The notes: generated by a model from the sequence alone, not told the origin. A stretch of 34,013 bases of DNA from an uncultured Saprospiraceae bacterium (GCA_938008185.1 CALLLR010000055.1:1-34013); one strand, 5' to 3'; positions 25,161 to 33,965 are shown, numbered from the stretch's first letter. Made by a program: numbers and translations.

Positions 25161-25660
25161 TCGTTTATTTAATGACTAATAATTGTACTAAAATAATTAA
25201 AATTTTGTATTTTTACAACAAAATGTTTAAATTTGTTAGCGAAAATATAATTCTAATAATAGATAAAAATTAAAATATTTCAAATTCTTATCCACATTAC
25301 TAACATATTTTAGGATAAATTCACATTTTCAAAACCGACTGTTTTTTTTAGTCCTGTTTTTTTGGAAAAATGAAAAATACTACTTATTATTCTATCTAAA
25401 TTTTTAATTTAACTTGTTGAAATAAAGGTGGTTAAGAAATTTAAAATCATGTATATTTTTTTATTAATAATAATGAAATTCATTACGCTGATTACCTTGC
25501 TATGACAAAGTAAAACTGCTTTTACACAAGGTTATCCACATAGTTTCGAAAGTTATCCACATTTACCCAGTCTTATTCAAAAATATCAAAAAAGAAATCC
25601 TGCGGTGTAAAGATTAGCTTTGTTGGAGTAGGTTTTTTTAGAACGATTTAATTATCAAAA
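25161..25660. other. AT-rich gap with three DnaA boxes; candidate replication origin
   Basis: Three perfect TTATCCACA boxes occur in the same orientation at 25288-25296, 25532-25540 and 25553-25561; the last two are 21 bp apart, two helical turns. The rest is very AT-rich (for example about 25370-25490), as a duplex-unwinding element would be. Gene direction flips here: most genes to the left run leftward, most to the right run rightward, as expected around an origin. A DnaA-controlled dnaB promoter is the main alternative. No ORF is supported inside. Confidence 0.5.
25615..25622 (+). promoter_or_regulatory. Candidate -7 box for dnaB
   Basis: TAGCTTTG matches TAnnTTTG exactly, 38 bp before the dnaB ATG and 54 bp after the last DnaA box. 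Confidence 0.4.
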
Positions 25661-28453
25661 ATGGCTGAAAATTACGATCCATCCAAAAAGAAAGACAATT
25701 ATCGGGGCAACGATAAAAAGAAAGAAAATCAACTTTCTAATTATGTCTTTGGAAAGGTCCAGCCGCAGGCTTTACCGCTAGAGGAAGCCGTGCTGGGAGC
25801 AGTGATGCTGGACAAAGATGCCCTTTCTATTGTACTGGATATTTTACGACCCGAAAGTTTTTACGCAGATGCACACACCCTGATTTACAAAGCGATGCTG
25901 CGTCTCTTCGAAAAAACACAGCCCGTCGATTTATTAACAGTTACGGAAGAACTCAAAAAATCCGGTGACATCGATAAAGTCGGTGGACCTTATTATTTAG
26001 TAGAACTAACCAATCGGGTAGCCTCCGCCGCCAACATCGAATACCACGCGCGGATCATCGCACAAAAACATATTCAACGGGAACTGATTACCGTTTCCAC
26101 CAAAATAATCCGGGATGCGTACGAGGATACCACCGATGTTTTTAGTCTACTGGATGAGGCAGAGCAAGGACTTTTTAATATTACTCAGCAGAATCTGAGT
26201 CGGGGTTACGAAAGCATGGGATCGCTCGCGGCCAAAGCCCTTAAACAACTCGAAGAGATGTCGCAAAAAGAGGAAGGTCTCACGGGCGTACCTACTGGTT
26301 TTACTGAGCTTGATCGACTCACCTCCGGTTGGCAACCGTCGGATATGATCATTGTGGCGGCGCGTCCGGGGATGGGTAAAACGAGTTATACGCTGGCCCT
26401 CGCGCGAAACGCAGCGGTAGATTTTAATAAACCCGTGGCCATATTTTCCCTGGAGATGTCTAACCTCCAATTGGTGCAGAGACTCATCTCGATGGAAGCA
26501 GAAATATCGGGTAGTAAGCTCCGTTCGGGACAGCTGGAAGATTATGAATGGCAACAACTACAAAGTGCCATCGAAAAAATGTCGGAGGTACCTATCTTTA
26601 TCGATGATACGCCGGGTATAAATATCTTTGAACTTCGGGCCAAATGTCGTCGTCTAAAAATGCAGCATGATATCCAGATGGTCATCATTGATTATCTACA
26701 GTTAATGACCGGTGGAGGAGAAAGTGGCAAAGGAAATCGGGAACAAGAAATTAGTATGATCTCCCGTTCTTTAAAAGCCTTGGCCAAGGAATTGAGTGTA
26801 CCGGTGATTGCATTGTCTCAGCTGAGTCGTGCGGTGGAAACACGGGGTGGATCGAAGCGACCAATGTTGTCGGATCTTCGGGAATGTATCACCGGAGATA
26901 GCTTGATCTACATGGCAGACGCTGGCGATTATCAACGAGTAGACAGTTTAGTTGGAAAAAGTGGTTTTCAGGTGCTGGCAATGAATGAACAGTTTAAGTT
27001 GGAACCTGCGAAATGCCTGGATGTCTGGGAAACTGGAGAAAAAGAAGTTTATGAAGTAGAAACACAATCCGGGATAAAAATAAAAGCGAGTTTAAATCAT
27101 CCTTTTTACAGCATCAATGGTTGGGAGCAACTCGTGGATTTGAAAGTGGGGGATTATGTTGCTTCGGGTAGAATGATCGAAAGTCCTGGTGAAAGTGATT
27201 TGAAAGACGAAGAAATAATTGTTTTAGCCCACATGATTGGCGATGGTTGCTATGTAGAAAGACAGCCTATTCATTATACTAGTCAGGAAAAGGATTCCCT
27301 TGGTATCGTAGCAGATTCTGCTAAAAACCTTTGGAATATTGAAGGACGCTTAGTCAAAGATGTTTCTTCAAAAAATTGCTATCACTTATATCTACCGTCA
27401 CCATATCATTTGACACACGGTGTTAGACACCCATTCTCTAACTTGTTATTGAAGGTTGGATTGAAAAAAGCTCGTTCTTTTAATCAAAGTATTCCTTCGC
27501 TAATTTTTAAAAGTTCTAAATCACAAATTGCGTTATTCTTAAAACACATATGGTCTACTGATGGCGGCGTATTTATAAGAAAAGGAAAGGGAGCTTCGAA
27601 AGTACATTATGCTTCTAATTCCTTTGAATTAATAACAGGTATAAAATCTTTGCTTTTAAGATTTGGAATTCAAAGCAGTATTCAAAAAACACAAAAATTA
27701 AACTACCGGCCAGGCTATAACCTTAGTATTACTGGAAAAAAAGATATTGGCTTATTCGCTAAATACATTGGCATCTTTGGAAGTAAATCTAAAATTCTTG
27801 ATCAATTAATCATCCTTTTTGATGATGTAAAGCATAACACGAATTCTGATGTCATTCCTAAAAATATTTGGGAAGTTGTAAAACTGGAGAAAAAGAAAGC
27901 TGGATTTACCGAAAGGTCTTTTCAGGCAGCGATAAATACAAATTATTGCGGTTCGACTTTGTACAAAAGCAATATTTCCAGAGAAAGACTGTCAAGAGTC
28001 TCCGATGTATTAGAAAGTCCAACTTTATCATCCTTGGCAGAGAGTGATTTGAAGTGGGAGAAGATTAAATCGATCACGCATATTGGTATCGAAAAAACCT
28101 ATGATTTGCACATTGAAGGATTACATAATTTCGTCGCTAATAACTTTATTATCCATAACAGCGGAGCGATCGAACAGGACGCGGATATCGTTTCCTTTAT
28201 CTATCGCCCCGAATATTACCAGATTTTAGAAGACGAGGAAGGACAATCGCTCAAAGGAGTGGCCGAAATTATTGTAGCCAAACACCGTAACGGTGCCCTG
28301 GCAACCGTTAAACTGAAATTTACGGATCGGTTCGCAAAATTCTCGGATTTGGATGATCCGGATTTTAGCGGATTAACTGATGATGCCAACACCGCTAACC
28401 CGGCCATTATCACCCGGTCTTCCAAAATGAACAATGATGATATTCCATTTTAA
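25661..28453 (+). CDS. dnaB: Replicative DNA helicase DnaB containing an intein
   Basis: 930 residues read through; after splicing 505 remain, the usual DnaB length. The N-terminal DnaG-interacting domain (about 30-180; LPLEEAVLGAVMLDKDAL) precedes the RecA-like motor with Walker A ARPGMGKTS (about 234-242), Walker B MVIIDYLQLM, and SQLSRAVETRGG. The sequence breaks at SDLRE, continues with the intein, and resumes at SGAIEQDADIVSFIYRPEYY. The helicase unwinds DNA at the replication fork and is loaded at the origin, which may lie just upstream. The extein DNA is GC-richer than the intein: in two 60-bp stretches I counted 34/60 G+C in the extein (26341-26400) and 15/60 in the intein (27481-27540), a sign of recent acquisition. 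Confidence 0.96.
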   Translation: MAENYDPSKKKDNYRGNDKKKENQLSNYVFGKVQPQALPLEEAVLGAVMLDKDALSIVLDILRPESFYADAHTLIYKAMLRLFEKTQPVDLLTVTEELKKSGDIDKVGGPYYLVELTNRVASAANIEYHARIIAQKHIQRELITVSTKIIRDAYEDTTDVFSLLDEAEQGLFNITQQNLSRGYESMGSLAAKALKQLEEMSQKEEGLTGVPTGFTELDRLTSGWQPSDMIIVAARPGMGKTSYTLALARNAAVDFNKPVAIFSLEMSNLQLVQRLISMEAEISGSKLRSGQLEDYEWQQLQSAIEKMSEVPIFIDDTPGINIFELRAKCRRLKMQHDIQMVIIDYLQLMTGGGESGKGNREQEISMISRSLKALAKELSVPVIALSQLSRAVETRGGSKRPMLSDLRECITGDSLIYMADAGDYQRVDSLVGKSGFQVLAMNEQFKLEPAKCLDVWETGEKEVYEVETQSGIKIKASLNHPFYSINGWEQLVDLKVGDYVASGRMIESPGESDLKDEEIIVLAHMIGDGCYVERQPIHYTSQEKDSLGIVADSAKNLWNIEGRLVKDVSSKNCYHLYLPSPYHLTHGVRHPFSNLLLKVGLKKARSFNQSIPSLIFKSSKSQIALFLKHIWSTDGGVFIRKGKGASKVHYASNSFELITGIKSLLLRFGIQSSIQKTQKLNYRPGYNLSITGKKDIGLFAKYIGIFGSKSKILDQLIILFDDVKHNTNSDVIPKNIWEVVKLEKKKAGFTERSFQAAINTNYCGSTLYKSNISRERLSRVSDVLESPTLSSLAESDLKWEKIKSITHIGIEKTYDLHIEGLHNFVANNFIIHNSGAIEQDADIVSFIYRPEYYQILEDEEGQSLKGVAEIIVAKHRNGALATVKLKFTDRFAKFSDLDDPDFSGLTDDANTANPAIITRSSKMNNDDIPF
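26885..28159 (+). mobile_element. DnaB intein with LAGLIDADG homing endonuclease
   Basis: Residues 409-833 of the precursor, 425 aa. It begins with Cys1 (CITGDSLIYMADAG), has block B as KASLNHPFYS (Ser instead of the common Thr, His72 kept), and ends with block F/G YDLHIEGLHNFVANNFIIHN: penultimate His and terminal Asn, followed by Ser+1 of the extein. Two LAGLIDADG motifs, VLAHMIGDGCYVE (113-125) and FLKHIWSTDGGVF (218-230), show a complete endonuclease domain. The insertion point SDLRE/SGAIEQDAD is the same site as the Synechocystis DnaB intein. All splicing residues are present, so it should be active. Confidence 0.95.
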
Positions 28454-28563
28454 ACGATTGTTTTGTAAAATGTGTCAGTGCGGAAGCTTTCTTTTAGGAA
28501 CACAAGGTGCGGGAGGTCATATGACATATTTAGTGGAACAGTCTCTATTTTAATACCCCTATT

Positions 28564-29361
28564 TTGAAAAAAAAAGAAAAACCCAATAATTCTCCTTTCG
28601 CTAATAAACGGAAACCAAAACTTCCGTCACCACCCGCTGCTCAGGAAGAAGACATGCGCCTCAATAAATACGTGGCGCATTGTGGCGTCGCTGCCCGCCG
28701 TAAAGCTTCCGAATACATTATGAACGGTCTCGTAACGGTTAATGGGGAAGTGGTTGTCGAGCCAGGATACCGTGTCAAACCAACCGATAAAGTCACCTAT
28801 CGTGGCGAACCCATTGAGGCCGAAACACAACGAATTTATCTACTGCTCAATAAACCCAAAAATACCGTCACCACCGTAAGCGACGAAAAAAATCGCCGTA
28901 CTGTCATGGATTTGATTGACCCCTCAATTCAACTCCGTATTTACCCAGTAGGAAGACTAGACCGGGAAACAACGGGGCTTTTATTATTAACCAACGATGG
29001 TGATCTGGCCAAAAAATTATCTCATCCCAGCCACGAAGTCACTAAAATATATCACGTGGTACTCGACCAACCCGTTACCGAAGAACACCTGAAAGCCATT
29101 CAGGAGGGATTGATGCTCGAAGATGGACTCGCTCCGGTAGATAAGGTTTCGTACGTAAAAGACAAGGGCAAAAATGAAGTAGGGATTGAGATTCATATTG
29201 GACGAAATCGTATTGTTCGCCGTATTTTTAAGCATTTGGGCTACCACGTTGTTCGGCTTGATCGGACCTATTACGCTGGTCTAACCAAAAAAGATATTCC
29301 CCGCGGGAAATATAGATTGCTAAATGATCGGGAAATCTTAATGCTGAAACACTTTGTCTAA
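28564..29361 (+). CDS. rluB: RsuA/RluB-family rRNA pseudouridine synthase
   Basis: 265 residues from a TTG at 28564; no ATG occurs in frame back to the stop at 28531. The first 30 residues are a Lys/Pro-rich tail. An S4 RNA-binding domain starts at MRLNKYVAHCGVAARRKASE (31-50), then the RsuA-type core with KNTVTTVSDEKNRRTV and the catalytic VGRLDRETTGLL (Asp133), followed by LTNDGDLAKKLSHPSHEVTK. It makes a pseudouridine in 23S rRNA (RluB, position 2605 in E. coli) or another rRNA site; RluF/RluE-type substrate use cannot be excluded. It follows dnaB by 110 bp on the same strand. Confidence 0.87.
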   Translation: MKKKEKPNNSPFANKRKPKLPSPPAAQEEDMRLNKYVAHCGVAARRKASEYIMNGLVTVNGEVVVEPGYRVKPTDKVTYRGEPIEAETQRIYLLLNKPKNTVTTVSDEKNRRTVMDLIDPSIQLRIYPVGRLDRETTGLLLLTNDGDLAKKLSHPSHEVTKIYHVVLDQPVTEEHLKAIQEGLMLEDGLAPVDKVSYVKDKGKNEVGIEIHIGRNRIVRRIFKHLGYHVVRLDRTYYAGLTKKDIPRGKYRLLNDREILMLKHFV

Positions 29362-29473
29362 CCAGCCTTGTTCATCCCTGCAATTACCGTAATTCAAGAT
29401 TTTTAGTTAACATCTAATATTATTATGCCTTATCTTTACGTTCAAGAGGTCAAATAAAGAATCACAGACGGAA

Positions 29474-29492
29474 TCCTTATATCATATAAGGA
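29474..29492 (+). promoter_or_regulatory. Interrupted palindrome upstream of the SPOR-like gene
   Basis: TCCTTATAT-C-ATATAAGGA lies 35 bp before the ATG at 29528 and about 35 bp after a near -7 box (TATCTTTA, 29431-29438). It is placed as an operator or short leader hairpin would be. Confidence 0.35.
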
Positions 29493-29527
29493 ATTATCCT
29501 GTCAAAATAATTTCAAAACTTACATTC

Positions 29528-31021
29528 ATGAAATACGGTAAAAACCTGCTATTTTTTCTATGCTTTAGCATTTTAAGTATCGCATCAAATGCGCAAGATC
29601 TTACCACCGAGTATGATTATACTGTCCACGTCGGTGCATTTTTTAAACCTGAAATGGACGATTTTGATCGAATTCAATCACTTGGATTTATGTACGCGGA
29701 AGCTGCTGAACAAAATTTGACCAGAATCTATCTCGGACGTTATCCCAGCGAAACTGTCGCCTACAGAACCCTTGGGCAAGTCAAAAATAGTGGCTATCCA
29801 GACGCTTTCGTTACTCGAAAAAAAATAAATCCGAACGCAGAAACTTACAGTATTCATCTGGGAACAGAAAGCTTCAACAGCCCAATCAATTGGTCTGATT
29901 ACAATAGAGCTGGAAAATTATATGCACTCATTAATGGTGGTCAAATTGATATTTTTGCTGGACAATACGATTCGTCCGACGAAGCCAATCGCATCCTGGC
30001 CGCTACCCGAAAAATCGGACTGGTTAACGCTGAGGTCAAATCTGTCAATCCCGGTAATTTGAGAACTGTCACTGAATTTGAAGCGGGTATTCCCATCAAA
30101 AATATTGTACTTGCTCCTGTAGAACAAATCATTCAGGTCCAGGAGGTACTGACCGAAAGAGGACCAGCCGAAGTGAAAAGAGGTCCAAATCTCATGGTAG
30201 TAAAAACTACAAATACGGCTCCTCCAGCTAAGGCTCCCGAAACTTATGACAACCCGATAAGCGAACGCATCGTCGTGCAGCCCCAAGTGGAGACCAGGGT
30301 AGCCACGCCTCCCACGCAAATGCCAACCGAAAAATCGAACGATATTTTATCAGAAAAATCGGGTGCTGCACCAAAAATTAACGAAAGTATCGTCGCGATT
30401 CCAGACATTCGTGCTCAAGCCAAACGGACTTCCGTACTTAAATTGCAAACCTTACTAAAAGAAGAAAATTTTTATAAAAATAGTCTGGACGGATACTATG
30501 GAAAAGGAACGGCCCAGGGATGGCACGCCTTGCTAACCCAAAACGCTAACTTCAGAAAATATCTTACCTATAATGATTGCAACGTTACACTACGATCTAA
30601 AGGCGGAACAGACCCAGCGGTAGATTATCGCAAAAATGCGGACGCGCTTTTTGACTGGGAAGAATTGAATTTATTGCGTCAGATCACCAGCGAACTTTGT
30701 GCGGAAGAACCCACGGATGCAGCGTTAAAAACGGCCGCTATTCAACGAGCCGAATTGCTTTTGTCGCCAAAAAAATTAACGGATGAACAACGGACAGAAG
30801 TGCTGATCTGGAATCAGGAATTTTGGGATGGAATAGCAGAATGGAGCGAAAAAGCGGCGATTTTGAAAAAGTGGAGTTTACCACTCAAAGCATCATATTT
30901 GCAATCTCAAATTCGCCTGGAAGACTATTTTATGGACAAAGGAAGTACACCGCAAGCAGCAACTGGACAAGCTATATTTGTCCTTAAAACAATGGTCGCA
31001 CCTTATCTGAAAAACTTGTAA
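29528..31021 (+). CDS. Periplasmic SPOR-repeat and peptidoglycan-binding-like protein
   Basis: 497 residues with a signal peptide (LLFFLCFSILSIASNAQ). Two SPOR-like segments occur, about 28-95 (YDYTVHVGAFFKPE, LTRIYLGRYPSETVAYRTLG) and 104-170 (YSIHLGT, IDIFAGQYDSSDEANRILAA). After a long Pro/Thr/Lys-rich linker comes a peptidoglycan-binding-1-like helix bundle (about 300-340; LKLQTLLKEENFYKNSLDGY, YGKGTAQGWHALL), then a helical C-terminus of unknown fold. This combination suggests a protein that binds denuded or cross-linked peptidoglycan in the periplasm, perhaps at the division site. No named homologue is recognised. It is convergent to the small lipoprotein gene across an inverted repeat. 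Confidence 0.76.
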   Translation: MKYGKNLLFFLCFSILSIASNAQDLTTEYDYTVHVGAFFKPEMDDFDRIQSLGFMYAEAAEQNLTRIYLGRYPSETVAYRTLGQVKNSGYPDAFVTRKKINPNAETYSIHLGTESFNSPINWSDYNRAGKLYALINGGQIDIFAGQYDSSDEANRILAATRKIGLVNAEVKSVNPGNLRTVTEFEAGIPIKNIVLAPVEQIIQVQEVLTERGPAEVKRGPNLMVVKTTNTAPPAKAPETYDNPISERIVVQPQVETRVATPPTQMPTEKSNDILSEKSGAAPKINESIVAIPDIRAQAKRTSVLKLQTLLKEENFYKNSLDGYYGKGTAQGWHALLTQNANFRKYLTYNDCNVTLRSKGGTDPAVDYRKNADALFDWEELNLLRQITSELCAEEPTDAALKTAAIQRAELLLSPKKLTDEQRTEVLIWNQEFWDGIAEWSEKAAILKKWSLPLKASYLQSQIRLEDYFMDKGSTPQAATGQAIFVLKTMVAPYLKNL

Positions 31022-31057
31022 GTCCTTACGGAATCTTATTTGAGTAGGTAGAGAAAT

Positions 31058-31177
31058 ATGAGTCATTCCGAATTTCATTATTAAAAATTCCAGGGGGTGA
31101 TTCACCTTTGAAACTGGATTTTTAGCTGAAAGCTAACTGGCTGATCACCTCTAAACAAATAATTCGGGATGACTCAT
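31058..31177. repeat. 120-bp element bounded by 17-bp imperfect inverted repeats
   Basis: ATGAGTCATTCCGAATT (31058-31074) and AATTCGGGATGACTCAT (31161-31177) are inverted copies with one mismatch (a G-T pair as RNA). Inside, AAAATTCCAG faces CTGGATTTTT, and GGTGATTCACC is itself a small palindrome. TTTTTT follows the right arm. It lies between convergent genes, so it may be a bidirectional terminator, but the size and nesting also fit a small non-autonomous mobile element. Confidence 0.6.
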
Positions 31178-31245
31178 GTTTTTTGTGGAATAATCATGTT
31201 TTTTAAAATAGTGGTTTGATTAAATAATAGGATTTTAAACACCCT

Positions 31246-31755
31246 CTATAATACTCCGAGCGTGAAATCCAGTTGCACCGGAATATTCTGGGTCGCAGAC
31301 CGTCGGGGACGAATCGTTACGATAATACCAAAAGTCTCTCCTTCCAGATGCCTGGAAACATCCGGTAAACTGGCGTTCAGGCCGATCACTTCACCCGTAT
31401 TTTCTGCTACCTGTTCACGATGTAAAATCTCCGTGGCATCGTCAATATTATCTGAAAAAATTTCGATAGTAATTTCTTGAATGAAATCTAACATTACGCC
31501 AGAGAAAATAGTAGAAAAACGTCCGGTTTTACCCACAATTCTTTCTACCTCATCCTCCGATACATTTGCAGCGTTTAGTCTAGCCAGGCGTTCGTTAGGG
31601 ATATTGTAAATTGGTAACTCCCAGATAGTAAAAGGATTTAAACCTACGGGTATTTCAAATTGAGTGGTATAAGGCAAATCTGTAATGGTAACCAATTCTT
31701 TTCCACAATTACTGAAAATAAAGGAGAGTAACAATAGGAAGCCAAATTTTTTCAT
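31246..31755 (-). CDS. Small lipoprotein, unknown function
   Basis: 169 residues. The signal FGFLLLLSFIFSNC has a lipobox with Cys17, so it is predicted to be a membrane-anchored lipoprotein. The mature part is beta-rich with an acidic centre (FIQEITIEIFSDNIDDATEI) and ends in IPVQLDFTLGVL. I recognise no family; it resembles many short orphan Bacteroidota lipoproteins. Its start is 96 bp from the divergent GCS2-CBS gene. Confidence 0.72.
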   Translation of the reverse strand: MKKFGFLLLLSFIFSNCGKELVTITDLPYTTQFEIPVGLNPFTIWELPIYNIPNERLARLNAANVSEDEVERIVGKTGRFSTIFSGVMLDFIQEITIEIFSDNIDDATEILHREQVAENTGEVIGLNASLPDVSRHLEGETFGIIVTIRPRRSATQNIPVQLDFTLGVL

Positions 31756-31851
31756 GCTAATTTTTTTTATATTACTAAGAGCTTTTATAATGAAACGTAA
31801 TTTAAATAATTATATTTACGAAACTGCTAGGAAATTTAAAATGTAATATCA

Positions 31852-33777
31852 ATGGGTGAACAGAAAGTTTCGCTGGTAAAAAACCAGGCTCAGATGCAAC
31901 GCTTTGTCCAGCATCTACTTAATGACGTCTTGGCATTAGAGCATATGATTGATAAGGGGATGTTCGAAAAAAATATTGTTCGGATTGGAGCAGAACAGGA
32001 AATGTGTCTGGTAGACAACAAAACGTACAAGCCTGTCAATAAAGCGATGGAAGCACTGGATATTATGAAAGAATACGAGTGGGTCGAGACGGAGTTGGCG
32101 CAATTTAATTTAGAAACCAATCTAACTCCTCGCGAACTCAAGGCGAACTGCCTCCGGCAGATGGAAAAAGAGAACAACGAAAAACTTGCAATTATTCGTA
32201 AGCGCGTTGCCAAACTTGATACAGAAGTAATACTCACCGGTATTTTACCGACACTTCGGCAGGTAAATCTGGAGATGAAGAATCTTACCCCGAAGAAAAG
32301 ATACAAAGCGCTGATGGAATCGATTAATCAGCAATTGATTGGCAATTCTTATGAACTTCGCTTACTGGGGATTGACGAATTACTCGTTAAACATGATTCA
32401 CCGCTTCTGGAAGCATGCAATACCAGTTTTCAGGTACATCTTCAGGTTTCTCCTGAAAATTTTGTCAAAATGTATAACATCGCCCAGACGATTGCTGCTC
32501 CGGTGATGGCCATTGCTGCGAATTCACCCATCGTTTTTGGTCGACGACTCTGGCACGAATCAAGGATTGCTCTCTTTCAACAAGCATTGGATACGAGGAC
32601 TACCCATGATCACATGCGGGAGCGTAGCCCAAGAGTAAACTTTGGTAGCGGCTGGTTAAGAAAATCTATCCTGGAAATTTATAAAGAAGATATCGCCCGT
32701 TTTCGCGTTTTATTGAGCAGTGACGTTCAGGAGGATTCTATAAAAATGCTTAATGAGGGGAAAATTCCAAAACTTAGAGCATTGCAGGTTCACAATTCCA
32801 CCGTCTATCGCTGGAATCGACCCTGCTACGGAATCAGCCCCAACGGTCAGCCACATCTGAGGATCGAAAATCGCGTTTTCCCTGCTGGACCTACCGGCGT
32901 GGATGAAATGGCCAACGCAGCCTTCTGGCTCGGGTTAATGGTGGGGATGGAATCACAACACGAAGATATTACCAAACATATCGGTTATGCGGATATTCGG
33001 GATAATTTTTCTAAAGCTTCCCGTTATGGAATGGACTCTAAATTTAATTGGTTTAAGGATGCAAAAATCAGTGCGCAAGATTTAATTCTAAAAAAACTAT
33101 TGCCCGTTGCCCGTCAAGGACTGAAAAACCATAAAGTAAATCCCAAAGATATTGATAAGTATCTTGGAGTAATTAAAGAGCGTACGGCAAAACATATGAA
33201 TGGGGCCCGCTGGCAACTAAGGGCTTACACCAAACTGCTCCAGGAAACCAACCAAGACGAAGCACTCACTTGTTTGACTGCTTCCATTATAAAAAATCAA
33301 AAAGATAATATACCCGTGCATAAATGGAAACTCCCTGACTTAAAAGAAGATTTGATTAGTTATCATCCTCAGGATATTAAGGTAGAAGAGTTTATGGTGA
33401 CCGATTTGTTTACCGTTCAGCAGGATGACATCATTGAACTGGTAGGTGAAATGATGGACTGGCGAAAAATCAGATTTACGCCCGTAGAAGATACTAAGGG
33501 TAATCTCATTGGGTTAATTACGATCAGACATATTTTACGACATTATATTCACGCTAAAAAATTGAAATCGAAAAACAAACTGGTCAAGGATATCATGATC
33601 ACTGCTCCTGAAACCATTAATTCGCAGAAAACCATCGTGGATGCGATGAAAAAAATGCGGGAGAAAAAGGTGGGATGTTTACCAGTTGTAAAGGGGCGCG
33701 AATTAGTAGGGCTTGTTAGTGAAATGGATATCTTACGAGTGACCGGTAGACTGATCGAAAGAATCGATAAAAAATAA
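31852..33777 (+). CDS. GCS2-type carboxylate-amine/glutamate-cysteine ligase-like protein with C-terminal CBS pair
   Basis: 641 residues. The N-terminal ~500 belong to the glutamate-cysteine ligase 2 superfamily: VRIGAEQEMCLVDN, ETELAQFNLETNLTPRELKA, TSFQVHLQVSPENF, GWLRKSILEIYKED and HLRIENRVFPAGPTGVDEMA carry the acidic metal/ATP-site pattern. Residues about 515-640 are two CBS motifs (VEEFMVTDLFTVQQDD, RFTPVEDTKGNLIGLITIRH; VKDIMITAPETINSQKTIVD, VGCLPVVKGRELVGLVSEMD), a likely adenine-nucleotide sensor. The product may be a gamma-glutamyl amide or a small peptide-like metabolite; the real substrate is unknown. Similar fusions recur in Bacteroidota. The start ATG 31852 follows a near -7 box (TATATTTA at 31811). 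Confidence 0.83.
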   Translation: MGEQKVSLVKNQAQMQRFVQHLLNDVLALEHMIDKGMFEKNIVRIGAEQEMCLVDNKTYKPVNKAMEALDIMKEYEWVETELAQFNLETNLTPRELKANCLRQMEKENNEKLAIIRKRVAKLDTEVILTGILPTLRQVNLEMKNLTPKKRYKALMESINQQLIGNSYELRLLGIDELLVKHDSPLLEACNTSFQVHLQVSPENFVKMYNIAQTIAAPVMAIAANSPIVFGRRLWHESRIALFQQALDTRTTHDHMRERSPRVNFGSGWLRKSILEIYKEDIARFRVLLSSDVQEDSIKMLNEGKIPKLRALQVHNSTVYRWNRPCYGISPNGQPHLRIENRVFPAGPTGVDEMANAAFWLGLMVGMESQHEDITKHIGYADIRDNFSKASRYGMDSKFNWFKDAKISAQDLILKKLLPVARQGLKNHKVNPKDIDKYLGVIKERTAKHMNGARWQLRAYTKLLQETNQDEALTCLTASIIKNQKDNIPVHKWKLPDLKEDLISYHPQDIKVEEFMVTDLFTVQQDDIIELVGEMMDWRKIRFTPVEDTKGNLIGLITIRHILRHYIHAKKLKSKNKLVKDIMITAPETINSQKTIVDAMKKMREKKVGCLPVVKGRELVGLVSEMDILRVTGRLIERIDKK

Positions 33778-33873
33778 GGTGCGCCTTTTATTATTATAAT
33801 CACAATAATAATCGTAACAAAAGAAACTTTGTGGTGTACTAAATATAATATCTTATATGTTCTTAAATATAAT

Positions 33874-33881
33874 TATTTTTG
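33874..33881 (+). promoter_or_regulatory. Candidate -7 box for the aconitase gene
   Basis: TATTTTTG matches TAnnTTTG exactly and lies 84 bp before the ATG at 33966. Confidence 0.35.
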
Positions 33882-33908
33882 CACCGTTTTATTAGTTTAC
33901 AATTATGT

Positions 33909-33930
33909 CTAGTCGTTGGACTAGTTTTTT
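33909..33930 (+). terminator. Short hairpin plus T6 in the aconitase leader (attenuator-like)
   Basis: CTAGTC-GTTG-GACTAG (33909-33924) is a perfect six-pair stem with a four-base loop, followed directly by T6. It is downstream of the -7 box at 33874 and upstream of the ATG at 33966. It could end readthrough from the GCS2-CBS gene or control the leader. Confidence 0.5.
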
Positions 33931-33965
33931 ATAATTAAAATTTAATTCACCAACCTTTCCCTATT

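Noticed and set aside
26147-26557. 136-codon minus-strand ORF inside dnaB
   Set aside because: It lies fully opposite conserved DnaB motifs and has no recognisable protein features.
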